This document shows, in pieces, positions 24,125 through 33,482 of a stretch of 64,000 nucleotides of DNA. The stretch comes from Leptasterias polaris. Taxonomy: Eukaryota; Echinodermata; Asteroidea; Forcipulatida; Asteriidae. The stretch covers positions 806,001 to 870,000 of the forward strand of contig JAZGTN010000236.1 in NCBI GenBank assembly GCA_037783415.1, given 5' to 3'. Positions within the stretch are counted from its first letter, which is position 1, and each line of letters begins with the position of its first letter. Below the pieces are notes generated by a model. The model saw nothing but the letters and a program-made list of their open reading frames with translations. It was not told the origin of the DNA and did no database searches. Both the position numbers and the translations under genes were made by a program.

Positions 24125-24353
24125 GCTTATTTTATTTATATTACTCTGTTGCTGTAAATCTAAAGACATTATTTATGTATGCATTATAGGCAATATTTCA
24201 ATTTGTTCGTTAATACTGTGTTGAACCTCCCTTGTAAAACATTGATGTTACTGTACATTAGATTTGTGAAATATGTTTTGTATTTTGATGTAATCATAAA
24301 CGATACACATAAACGATTGTAATATGTAGTAATGGTTACCTCTGTGACAAGAT
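24125..24353 (+). other. Spacer between integrase and gag
   Basis: 229 AT-rich bases join the pol stop to the gag start. In a one-LTR circle or tandem copy an LTR should lie here, but nothing resembles the 234-bp flanking repeat and no clear TG...CA unit or primer-binding site is visible. Its nature is unresolved. Confidence 0.5.
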
Positions 24354-25235
24354 ATGGAAACGGAACATAGTGACACTGAAACCGAAAGGGAAATATTCAC
24401 CATGTCCAAGTACGAAGGTCATTTTAAAGACTCTTATTCAGCCCTTCCTACTGAGAATCTTGATTTGTTCCTCAGTAGATTTGAACTGAATGCAAAACTT
24501 CGTGAGTTTACTCCGAACAAAATGCATTTAGCCTTGAGCCTCAGACTCAAAGGAAATGCAGCTATTTGGATTTCTACTCTTGAGGAAAGCAAGAAAGATT
24601 CATATGAAAAGATCAAGAGTGCCTTAATTGAAAATTTTCAAGGCAAAAATCAGAAATGGGTGAACGAAACCAAATTGGCGTCCCGTAGTCAAACGACGTT
24701 AGAGTCACTAGATGACTATTTTTCAGAAATTTCTTCTTTGTGTCACAGGTTAAAAAAATCTGACCAGGAGAAACTGACCCATTTTATTCGGGGTTTACAA
24801 CCACAAACTCGGGCATTTGTCATTTCTAAAGAGCCCGAATCACTAGATCGTGCATTGCATTATGCTCGTTTAGCTGAGGTTGTGTGTGAATCACCGTCAA
24901 CCCCAAAGGTCCATACGACTTTCGAACAACAACTTTCCCAGTCAAACAATAATGATTTTAGTGTGCACGCTATACAGCAGTTAACTCAAGAAGTTGCACA
25001 AATAAAATCAAAGGTGGACGAAATAGCAAATCAGAGATTAAGTTCAACACAAAGAGAACAGTTTACAAACCGGTCCCATGTGCCAAATTATTCCAGGTAT
25101 AAAGCCGGTAACTCAATGTTCAATCATTCTCCGCGTCAAAGTAGAACTATTATTTGTTATAGATGCGGTAAACCTGGACACATACAGAACAACTGTTTCT
25201 CGAAACTTCATGCGCAGGGATATCCTTTAAACTAA
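24354..25235 (+). CDS. Gypsy gag polyprotein
   Basis: An intact 293-codon frame from ATG. The N-terminal two thirds resemble a retrotransposon capsid (helix-rich, with an LRLKGNAAIWISTLEE-type motif), and the C-terminus has one zinc knuckle, CYRCGKPGHIQNNC. Gag packages element RNA in cytoplasmic particles. The stop codon overlaps a -1 slippery site that leads into the protease frame. It lies downstream of integrase instead of upstream, because the element is permuted. Confidence 0.88.
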   Translation: METEHSDTETEREIFTMSKYEGHFKDSYSALPTENLDLFLSRFELNAKLREFTPNKMHLALSLRLKGNAAIWISTLEESKKDSYEKIKSALIENFQGKNQKWVNETKLASRSQTTLESLDDYFSEISSLCHRLKKSDQEKLTHFIRGLQPQTRAFVISKEPESLDRALHYARLAEVVCESPSTPKVHTTFEQQLSQSNNNDFSVHAIQQLTQEVAQIKSKVDEIANQRLSSTQREQFTNRSHVPNYSRYKAGNSMFNHSPRQSRTIICYRCGKPGHIQNNCFSKLHAQGYPLN

Positions 25236-25265
25236 AGTCCCCGCCCATAGATGCTGGCAACCAGC
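25226..25265 (+). promoter_or_regulatory. -1 programmed ribosomal frameshift site (T TTA AAC)
   Basis: Gag codons CCT TTA AAC TAA contain the canonical heptamer T TTA AAC at 25,226-25,232, immediately before the gag stop. Slipping back one base reads TTT AAA CTA AAG into the protease frame with no stop. A hairpin, GCTGG-CAA-CCAGC at 25,253-25,265, lies 20 bases downstream. The frame relation (gag to -1) matches exactly. Confidence 0.75.
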
Positions 25266-26448
25266 GCAATGTCTATGTAGAAACTGTGGGTGAAGGGGAT
25301 GACATTTTTTCAGTAGACATGCAAGGTAGTTGTATTAATGTTACTCTTGACTCTTTACGTATCCCTTGTCTCGTAGACTCTGGAGCTTCAATCAATCTAA
25401 TCAGCGAAAAATGTTTTCGCAATTCACTAACATGTGCTCGGAGAAAAGTTAACAAGTCTGACTTTGCGCAAGCCGTAACAGCAAATGGAACTTGTCTGAA
25501 GATAATAGGAGTAACAGATATTCCTCTCGGCATTGCAGGTCAAGTCTTTCAGATTCCCATGCACATTGCTACCAATCTAGATCGTGACATTATACTTGGC
25601 ACCCAATTTTTAGTTAAACAAAATGCAAGAATGAATTTTGGGTCCAGTAAACTTAAACTTGATCGTAAACACCAAATTCGCTCAACTTCTAGAATTCAAA
25701 TTCCCCCCAAGACACAAACCATGGTTGAAGCTAAGATAAAATCCAAGTTACCTGCAGGACTAGTTGGCACATGTCAGTCAACTCGAACCTTAGATAGCCT
25801 TGGGTTACATCTAGCACATAGTGTATCTAAAAGTAGAATAGATAAGGATAGCACTAAAATCACTGTAATGTTGCTTAATCCATCTGATAGTGTAATTGAA
25901 GTGTACCCTCGTACGAAGATAGGCACATTTACAGTTGTTAACGATCAAGATATTCATTTATTTGCACCTCCAGTTGAACAAACTAGAGTGAAGCATATCA
26001 CACCAAATCACAACGAGAACAGCGCTCAACAAAAGTGTACTGCTTCTCAGACACAAGAAGTTCTTGACCAAGTAAAAATTTCCGGTGAACATCTTTGCAA
26101 GGAGCAAAAAGATCAGTTACAGTCGGTTCTTAGAGAATATACTGATGTTTTCCAAACCACAGGTAGCTCGTTGGGACACTATTCTGGTATTAAACATTGT
26201 ATACGTACTAGAGATCATTGTCCAATACGATCTCGGCCGTATAGACATGCTCCCCATCTAAAACAAGTGATTGAAGATCAGATCCAACAAATGTTGAAAG
26301 ACAATGTAATATCACCTTCTACCTCACCTTGGTCTAGCAGCATTGTCTTAATAAGAAAGAAAGGATCAACTGACTATCGATTTTGTATCGATTTTAGACC
26401 AATAAACAAAATAAGTGAGCGTGACAATTTTCCCCTCCCTAATATCCT
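25236..26448 (+). pseudogene. Gypsy protease plus N-terminal RT (truncated)
   Basis: Entered from gag by -1 frameshift. An aspartic protease with CLVDSGASINLIS (active-site DSG) is followed by the linker and the first part of RT through NFPLPNIL, where coding stops abruptly at the LTR-like repeat. The RT catalytic YLDD is not reached. The last 490 bases duplicate 20,999-21,488 with only a few substitutions and without the frameshift seen there. Confidence 0.85.
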
Positions 26449-26682
26449 CACACAACTTCAAATAAAACAGGCTTGTGAGACTTCTTCTTAAAGATAACAC
26501 AATTGCTTTATTTATAACTTAACTTACGTAACTTAGACAAACTAAGGACGGAGACTCCAACCTCCCAGACCAGGCTAACAGCTACTGGCGATCATAGGCC
26601 GCACCCTGGCTTAAGTACTACCCTTCACTAATTATTATTCATAATATTACTACGCCATCATACGAAAAGTAGTCCCATAACA
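26449..26682 (-). repeat. LTR-like direct repeat, right copy
   Basis: Identical by eye to 20,701-20,934. It is fused directly to the truncated RT reading frame with no primer-binding site between them, and it lacks the 24 terminal bases (20,677-20,700) that may complete the left copy. Confidence 0.75.
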
Positions 26683-26738
26683 GTACTACTATGAGCGTAC
26701 AATCAACACAATCCACTATCGATCACTGACATCCAGTG

Positions 26739-27495
26739 TCAAGTTAGACTAGTTCGATGTGCATGCTGTGCGCAAAAATTAAAGTTATAAACAAATACTA
26801 TTATTAAAATGATAACTGAAATAAGCATTGCGATGACTGGTTGAATGGTTGAATTGTTATCGTCTTCCTGCATAGCGAAGATCCGCAATGGTGCACCACT
26901 GCCACACCTGCATCTTCATGGGCAAGGCGTATACTCTAGCTCCCGTAGTCGGGAGTTTATCCAAGTTGGCGATATTTTCCATTCCGTACACGTTACGTTA
27001 GCCCCATAAAGAGTCTGATGGGTTAGGAAGTCGACGCTCTTTCCGTAGTCAATGGAGGCTGTGTCGATACCAAGGCCCGATATCTGCCGATTTGACACCA
27101 ACCACGAGGCAGCTTCTGGAGCAACCCCTGGGAACTGAAATAACGAGTTTCCCAGGTCGTCGAGGTGGGTGTCTTCCCGAGTGGATCCGAAGTACGCCAG
27201 ACGATCGGGATAGAAAGCTCCCCAGCCGGTGTAAACAAAGAGCAACGAACCGTCCGGTATTTTCCCGTTGATTCCTTCCCAGTCCTGCAGATCCTTGGCA
27301 GTCAATTGATAATTGCGGTTTATTGAGGCTTTTTCTGAGATGTCAATCCGGACTGCGGGTCCAACCAATCTGCTCATCATGGGTATCTCGTGAACTCGTA
27401 GCTTGCTTTCTGAGAAGTGGGCTGGTGCGTCGAGATGAGTTCCTTCGTTTTCTGCTGCCATAAATGTAGTGTCTTCATACCTTAGTCCTTGCAGC
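26739..27495 (-). pseudogene. Cyclase / kynurenine-formamidase-family protein, 3' exon, two frameshifts
   Basis: Minus-strand frame from about 27,495 (an acceptor-like AG lies near 27,490) reads the family metal-binding motif EGTHLDAPAHF, then SLLFVYTGWGAFY, GVAPEAASWLV, GLGIDTASIDYGKS and HQTLYGANV. In the family this motif binds the catalytic metal ion; members hydrolyse N-formylkynurenine, isatin or related amides. At 26,990-27,000 the bases aacgt are duplicated (aacgtaacgtg), shifting the frame. In the next frame the expected NVYGMENIANLDKLPTT and VYALPMK follow. An extra base near 26,904 then restores the first frame, giving GSGAPLRIFAMQEDD and a hydrophobic run VIAMLISVIILIIVFV before TGA at 26,739. 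Without the shifts the C-terminus would be a membrane anchor. It is either a young pseudogene or has sequence errors. Upstream exons were not found. The retrotransposon ends 56 bases beyond the stop. Confidence 0.7.
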
Positions 27496-27499
27496 GATT

Positions 27500-29040
27500 G
27501 TGGCTGTCAAAGCGGCTGTCACAAGTCAAATCCCAGGCATGCGATAGTCCATGATATCCTCACCAGTACCATTAGACACAGTCTGAAAGGGGTGTCAATC
27601 AACAGGGGTCGGTGACTTGGGTCAGAGGGGCTGAGAAAAAAAATCCCATTGCGCCTGTGCATTGTTTTGTACACAAAGCAATGGCCGCCTGGTTAATGTC
27701 AATGACACCGAGGTCACGCGCGTGGTCGCCAAAAGTCCTGGACCCATTTTCCCCAACTTCCCTTCATTTCTGCGGTTAGAAAATGGGAGATAAGCCCTTG
27801 CAAGCCCTCTTAAGTGAAAGTGATTTATTACGTGTGCCAGTCACGACTGACAATTATCCGAAAATACGTTAGGCCGAAACAAGTGCCTCCTTTGAAGGAT
27901 AGAAGCAAGCAGACACGACAATAAGACATACTGCAGTAGTTCATACCAATATAATCACATCTTTTACGCCCTCTTTTACGGACAACGTACGATATATCAC
28001 TACCTATAAACGCGGTTCGTTGACGTTGATTGGTCAATACATCAAGTGGTGGAGCTAAAGATATCGATCTTTTGTAACATTTTAAAATACCAATTAGTGC
28101 TAAACTTTGATAAAAGCTCTAAAACACTTTTGGTCATTCCATCATCTTCAAAATCATTGTAATTTCCGCCCTATGTTAGGCTGATTTTGAAGGTCAAAAT
28201 TCAATTGCTATTTAAACTGGATAGGAAGCGTTCTTAGCTTTCATTTGATACCTTGAATGACAAGCACTTCCCCTTGGATTAATGGCAATAAATTAAAAAC
28301 AAAAATTGAAATGCGGGGTCAGTCTTTTAATACTCAGACTTAATTATGACGAATAAATGTTACAGGTTGCTTCAATTAAGTTCACATATATGAACATTCA
28401 TTAGATATTTATTTGGCATCAGCTTTATACACACGTGATACTGATACCACGTGTCAGCAAGTTTCTCTATATTATTTGCACAACAAACGTGTCTCCCTTG
28501 ACACAAAGCTATACAGTCGTACAGTCTTGTACTGACCTGAAGCGCTACAATGCTTTTGGCAGAACGATTTGGCGAACCCTGCTGAGCATATTATAGTGGT
28601 CAGATTTCATCACGAATGAAAGGCTGTCTGAGCTGATTGGTGGACGTTTGTGTCTCACAGGTGACGAGGTGTTAAAGCGGATAAGCCCGGAAAATGATTT
28701 TGTGAAGAAGAAAAACTAAGGCAAACTTTGACTTTCCGGTACGACCGGAAGTAAAGGCCGTATGATTTTGGCGTTAACTTCTCAAACGCTGCTCTAGTCT
28801 TGAACTATCACTATCAGATGCCCAACTATGAACGTCATAGCTTTTACATTCAACTTTGTAAAAACCTTGTAATTCAACACTTATTGACGTCATTAGACGT
28901 CATAAAAACTGTGCCGTCTTCATATTGAGGTTCAATATAGTCTGATGAGTTTCAAGGTTCAACAGTCGGGTACTTGTTATGATTATCTTGCCATGGTAAC
29001 GGCCCCACTGGACACACAAATAGACACACTTTTATAGGAA
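27500..29040. other. Intergenic or intronic DNA, nothing recognised
   Basis: Upstream side of the cyclase-family exon on the minus strand. I could not find its 5' exons here. No clear repeat structure. Confidence 0.4.
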
Positions 29041-29045
29041 ATCAG

Positions 29046-29114
29046 GTCCATATCATTCTTCTAAATTTACTGGAAAAATGTCTTTAACATCGATGGTGGG
29101 GTCCACAGGGGCGA

Positions 29115-29149
<35 letters not shown>

Positions 29150-29745
29150 AAGCTCTGAGCCTTTGGCGTTTTGAGGGGTAATAAAATCAAGCCTCTGTGT
29201 GCCTGAAACAGAGAAATAGACACACTTTTAAGCACTTCAGATCCATTCATTCATTCATTAATTTATTTATTTGGTCACATTGGTTTAAAAACAAAATGAA
29301 ATTCTTAGTCCCGCAGAGTGCAAAATAAAAAGGAATCTAAAGAAAATCCATATCACTCTTCTAAATTTACTGGGAAAACTTCTGTATCATCAATGGTGGG
29401 GTCCAGGGGGAAAGCCCTGGTGGGGGTCCAGGGGGCGAAGCCCCCGGAAGTTCCGAGCTTTTGGCGTTTTGAGGGGTGACAAATCAAGCCTCTGTGTGCC
29501 TGAAACAGAGAATTAGATACACTTTTTAAGCACTTCAGATCCATATCACTTTTTTTTTTCTTATAAATTTACTGGAAAAATTTCTGTATCATCGATGGTG
29601 GGCTCCAGGGGCGAAACCCCGGTGGGGGTCCAGGAAGGTCTGAGCTTTTGGCGTTATGGAGGGCTGAGTGAAAAATCAAGCCTCCGTGTGCCTAAAAACA
29701 GAGAAATAGACACACTTTTTAAGCACTTCTGATCCATAGCAATCT
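29046..29745. repeat. Three tandem ~200-bp repeats
   Basis: The words ttctaaatttactggaaaaa, gatggtggggtcca, gaagccc, gagctttggcgtt-like, aagcctctgtgtgcctgaaa and acacacttttaagcacttc recur in order at about 29,046, 29,347 and 29,560. A 100-bp AT-rich block with tcattcattcattaatttat separates the first two copies. Confidence 0.8.
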
Positions 29746-30723
29746 TCTAATTTTACTCAATTCAAATTTTAATCCCACAAATCTCGCGTTTGGGTCTGGT
29801 CGCTGCATTATCTGGTTTCATGCATATTCATTACAAACATAGTGGGTAAAATCTGGCGTTTCTCAAATTCAAGCTTGTTGTTGTCTTCACACTTCAGTGC
29901 CAGAACGACATGAAATATATTTTATCCAGAACAAATTGGCACAACAGGTTTCAAATGCTTATGTTATTGTTGCAAATCTAAACAGTAACAAGTGACATAT
30001 CACGAGAGATTCATTTTGGCAGAAAAAAATGTGAATGGCATAGGATGAAATAGTAATCCATCCTGCCGCTGGGGGAAAAGACTACACCACACACACTTGT
30101 GGCTATTTTTTAAGCAGGCAGTAGTAAAACAAAAATAGAAAAATAAACAAATCAAATTTTACCCGGGGGGCACGTGCCCCCTGCCCCCCCACCCCCCGAT
30201 CTGCGCCTGCACTCATAGGGGTGAAACCATTGTAAAACTTGACGCACCAAAATCCTTTATTTGCCTTTTTTGTTATGTCAGTTCGTATTTTCTTTTAACA
30301 GAATAATTTAAAATAACTCCCGCATTGATCGCACAACAAAATGTCCGTCACACGGCAAGGATCCTTCAATACTCCATTGCAGTATCCCTAAATGTATACA
30401 ATATCACAACTTACCTTCAAAGCAAAACCTGCGCGATGACACAATCCAATCTACTTTAAAATCTTCCTCAGCTATTGGTAAACGACCCTCACTTTGGTTA
30501 TGATATTCAATATTAATTTGAATATTCAGCCAACGTACACAGATGATCAAACCTCAAACGCTTGTATTGAAGTAAAACCACATCATATTTGTTTTTCTCC
30601 GTCGTACAATATTTACTCTACTCCACGACGCTCCTATACTATCCGAATGGAAACAGACCTATGACTAGACGAACATCTTTGACATAATTTCAACTGTGAA
30701 TTGTCAGATTGCGCCACTGATCC
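29746..30723. other. Intergenic DNA, nothing recognised
   Basis: No ORF, tRNA-like box or strong inverted repeat was seen. The 6-bp left target-site copy of the next element starts at 30,724. Confidence 0.4.
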
Positions 30724-31069
30724 ATTATTTATGGTGGCCCTGAAGGGACATCGCATATCGCATATGTGTGCGCACACGTATGCAATGTCGTGAAACAATT
30801 CGCGAATATGTGCGCACACGTCTGCGAATATATTTGCGATGTCGTGAATTTTATTGCATACCATGTCGCATACCTTTGGGGTGATGTCATAGTTGACAAT
30901 TAGTTAGTGGCAATTTAGATGACAATTTGTTAGTGACCTAGGGAGTACGTGGCGCTGCAGTCAGGCTCCTGTAAGCATGGCTATTCAATAATGTGTACCC
31001 AGGAACTTGGCACCAGGCCAAGTCTCGTCAACATGTACATGTACTCGTTAAGCATGTTTTCGCGCATTT

Positions 31070-31405
31070 TCTGTATCTGCACCCACTCTCTGGAACTCTC
31101 TTCCTTTACATATCCGAGCTACAAAGTCTCTGGACATTTTCAAAACATTGCTAAAAACTCACCTGTTCAATATTTCTTATGATTGACTATCTGTTTGTTA
31201 TTTTTTCCACTTGTTTTTGCCGACACATTTATGTAAATCTGTTTTATTCAATGTGCTCTTATTTCTTTCTAAGCTACGTAATTTGTAATCTTTTTGGTTA
31301 CTCTCTCTGTTTTTTGTTTTTGTTTGGTTTTTATGCGCCTCGAAATAAGTTTAGTCTTAGATAGATGGCGCTTTACAAGTTTTAATTATTATTATTAATT
31401 ATTAT
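31070..31405 (+). mobile_element. LINE 3' fragment nested in foldback element
   Basis: The + frame reads APTLWNSLPLHIRATKSLDI then FKTLLKTHLFN and a stop at 31,184, the usual RT C-terminus of CR1/Jockey-type LINEs. It is followed by a UTR ending gatggcgctttacaag and an ATT microsatellite. Heavily 5'-truncated. Confidence 0.75.
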
Positions 31406-31744
31406 TATTACTACAGCATAAGCTACCTACCTACAGCCTACTAGTACTGCATGTGCTATTACAATTAAGGTCAAAGAGTACGCATGCGCGAGGGTATTTT
31501 ACGGTCAAACACGCCCATTTTATGTTGATAGCCCACGTTCGTCCTGGGTAAAAAAAAATACGCCAACCGCCTCGCTTGCCTCACAACAATGACTACCGCT
31601 GCAATGACTACCGCTAGTCTCACTGTAGGCAAGAAACCCCCAGATCATTAGACATTTTATTCAAAGGTATGCAACATGGTATGCAATAAAATTCACGACA
31701 TCGCAAATATATTCGCAGACTGTGCGCTTATATTCGCGATTTGT

Positions 31745-32240
31745 TTCACGACATTGCATACGTGTGCGCACATATTCGCGAATTGTTTCACGACATTGCA
31801 CGTGTGCGCACACATTCGCGATTTGTTTCACAACATTGCATACGTGTGCGCACATATTCGCGAATTGTTTCACGACATTGCACGTGTGCGCACACATTCG
31901 CGATTTGTTTCACAACATTGCATACGTGTGCGCACATATTCGCGAATTGTTTCACGACATTGCACGTGTGCGCACACATTCGCGATTTGTTTCACAACAT
32001 TGCATACGTGTGCGCACATATTCGCGAATTGTTTCACGACATTGCACGTGTGCGCACACATTCGCGATTTGTTTCACAACATTGCATACGTGTGCGCACA
32101 TATTCGCGAATTGTTTCACGACATTGCACGTGTGCGCACACATTCGCGATTTGTTTCACAACATTGCATACGTGTGCGCACATATTCGCGAATTGTTTCA
32201 CGACATTTCATACGTGTGCGCATATTATATTCGCGAATTG
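31745..32240. repeat. 82-bp tandem repeat in right arm
   Basis: About five to six copies of an 82-bp unit, itself two halves that each contain gtgtgcgcacata/cattcgcga and tgtttcacgacattgc. Long open frames in all three forward phases arise only from the periodicity. Confidence 0.9.
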
Positions 32241-32405
32241 TTTCACGACATTGCATACGTATGCGCACACGTTTGCGATATGCGATGTCCCTTCAGGGCC
32301 ACCATAATTATTGCTGCGTGCGTAACGATCGAAACATCATGGTCAGGTATCGATCTATATATTTTCAGTTTGCGGTAATACCATGTGTATATCTACTTGC
32401 AGGGT

Positions 32406-33062
32406 AAATAGACTGTGCAAGTCTCGCGCGTATCCGAACGAGAAAACACGTCAAACGAAGAACATTTTTATTTCTGAAATAAAATCTTTGTTCTTAAATT
32501 ATATCTCATGACTAAATCTGAACAACAAAAATAAATATTTACAATTTGATGAAATTTGTATTAGCTTTTGAAAAAAATACACAAAAGTGTGTTAATTATT
32601 ATTGAAAAATAATTAAAACTCTTGGACAAGGATGCTTTCTTGACGTTAACTTTTTAGACACCCCTTACGCGGATTTGTGATGGTCAAACGGGTTTAAAAT
32701 TGACCCGTATCGCAGTTTAAAGAGGATGCTGACGCCCCAACAACGCGTATCCAAAACAAGCTTTTACATAAGTTTTATGACCGGAGGCGAGCACAAAATT
32801 CTTAATTTTTTGCAATAACCGGAAGCCGAGGTCAAGTTTAATTCTCGGGTTTTCTTCGTTATGTTGTTGGATTGGTTTTACTTTCATATTTTTGTATCAC
32901 TTAGTATTACATTGCCAACAACATGTATAATTTTCTAGGTGATAAACTACATTAAACTAAAATAATTGACGAAACAAAATCTTGCCAACGTAAAACTCCA
33001 TATGGTTGGGACCACTATGGTCCCGGAAGTTCGAATGTGCGCGAGACTTGCACAGTCTATTT
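32406..33062. mobile_element. 657-bp inverted-repeat element
   Basis: Begins AAATAGACTGTGCAAGTCTC and ends GAGACTTGCACAGTCTATTT, giving ~24-bp exact inverted repeats with no transposase. It starts about 100 bases after the foldback element ends. Confidence 0.75.
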
Positions 33063-33482
33063 GTTTTTGAAAACCTGTCTTGCTATTTTTTTTTTTACTG
33101 CCGCGGAGTAGATTTCGGAATTCGGGAGCAAGACAAAAAAAAATATATATATATATAGGCCTACGGTGTTACTGCAAACTGTATGCCTATATCCAACACT
33201 GTATTTGTTTCATCTTGAGCCTGCAAATTTACAAAATTGGTAAAACAGCTTACGCTATATACTAACCACATCCAAATGGCGAGGTCATTAATGGAATGTG
33301 AAGTCGGAGTTGTCTCAAGGTCCGTTTCCTCTAACGTTGAAGCACGGGCCTCACAGGTTGTACTTAATATATTAATTGCATGCCCCCAAAAATTATTAAT
33401 CAAAAGAAATAAAATAATAATAACATTTTGAGTGCATACACAAATATGATTATCAGTTAAGCGCACGAATTGTGGCTTATGG

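Larger units (their letters stand above)
20677..26682. mobile_element. Ty3/Gypsy LTR retrotransposon with permuted internal order
   Basis: Left to right: LTR-like repeat, 64-bp linker, RT-RNaseH-integrase, 229-bp spacer, gag, protease plus N-terminal RT, LTR-like repeat. A normal element reads gag-PR-RT-RH-IN between LTRs. Here 20,999-21,488 and 25,961-26,449 are near-identical copies of the N-terminal RT coding region 4962 bases apart, so the interior looks like one circle opened inside RT. The flanking repeats appear reversed relative to pol: on the minus strand the left one begins TGTTATGGG and is preceded by the purine run agaagagagagg. No matching 5-bp target duplication was found, although gtactattatg (20,662) and gtactactatg (26,683) lie near the two outer edges. 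Identical repeats imply a recent event. Confidence 0.8.
30730..32306. mobile_element. Foldback element, TATGGTGGCCCTGAA family (long member)
   Basis: Starts TATGGTGGCCCTGAAGGGAC and ends GTCCCTTCAGGGCCACCATA, exact inverses, and is flanked by ATTATT on both sides (30,724-30,729 and 32,307-32,312), a 6-bp target duplication. Arms extend over 100 bp (gcataccatg/catggtatgc and similar). The right arm carries an amplified 82-bp unit, and a LINE 3' end is nested in the middle. No transposase is visible, so it is non-autonomous. Confidence 0.85.

Noticed and set aside
24125..24353. LTR of the Gypsy element
   Set aside because: No similarity to the flanking 234-bp repeats and no clear TG...CA unit; listed as an unresolved spacer.
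31676..32407. Up to 243-codon Cys/His/Arg-rich frames in three phases
   Set aside because: Shadow of the 82-bp repeat in a foldback element.
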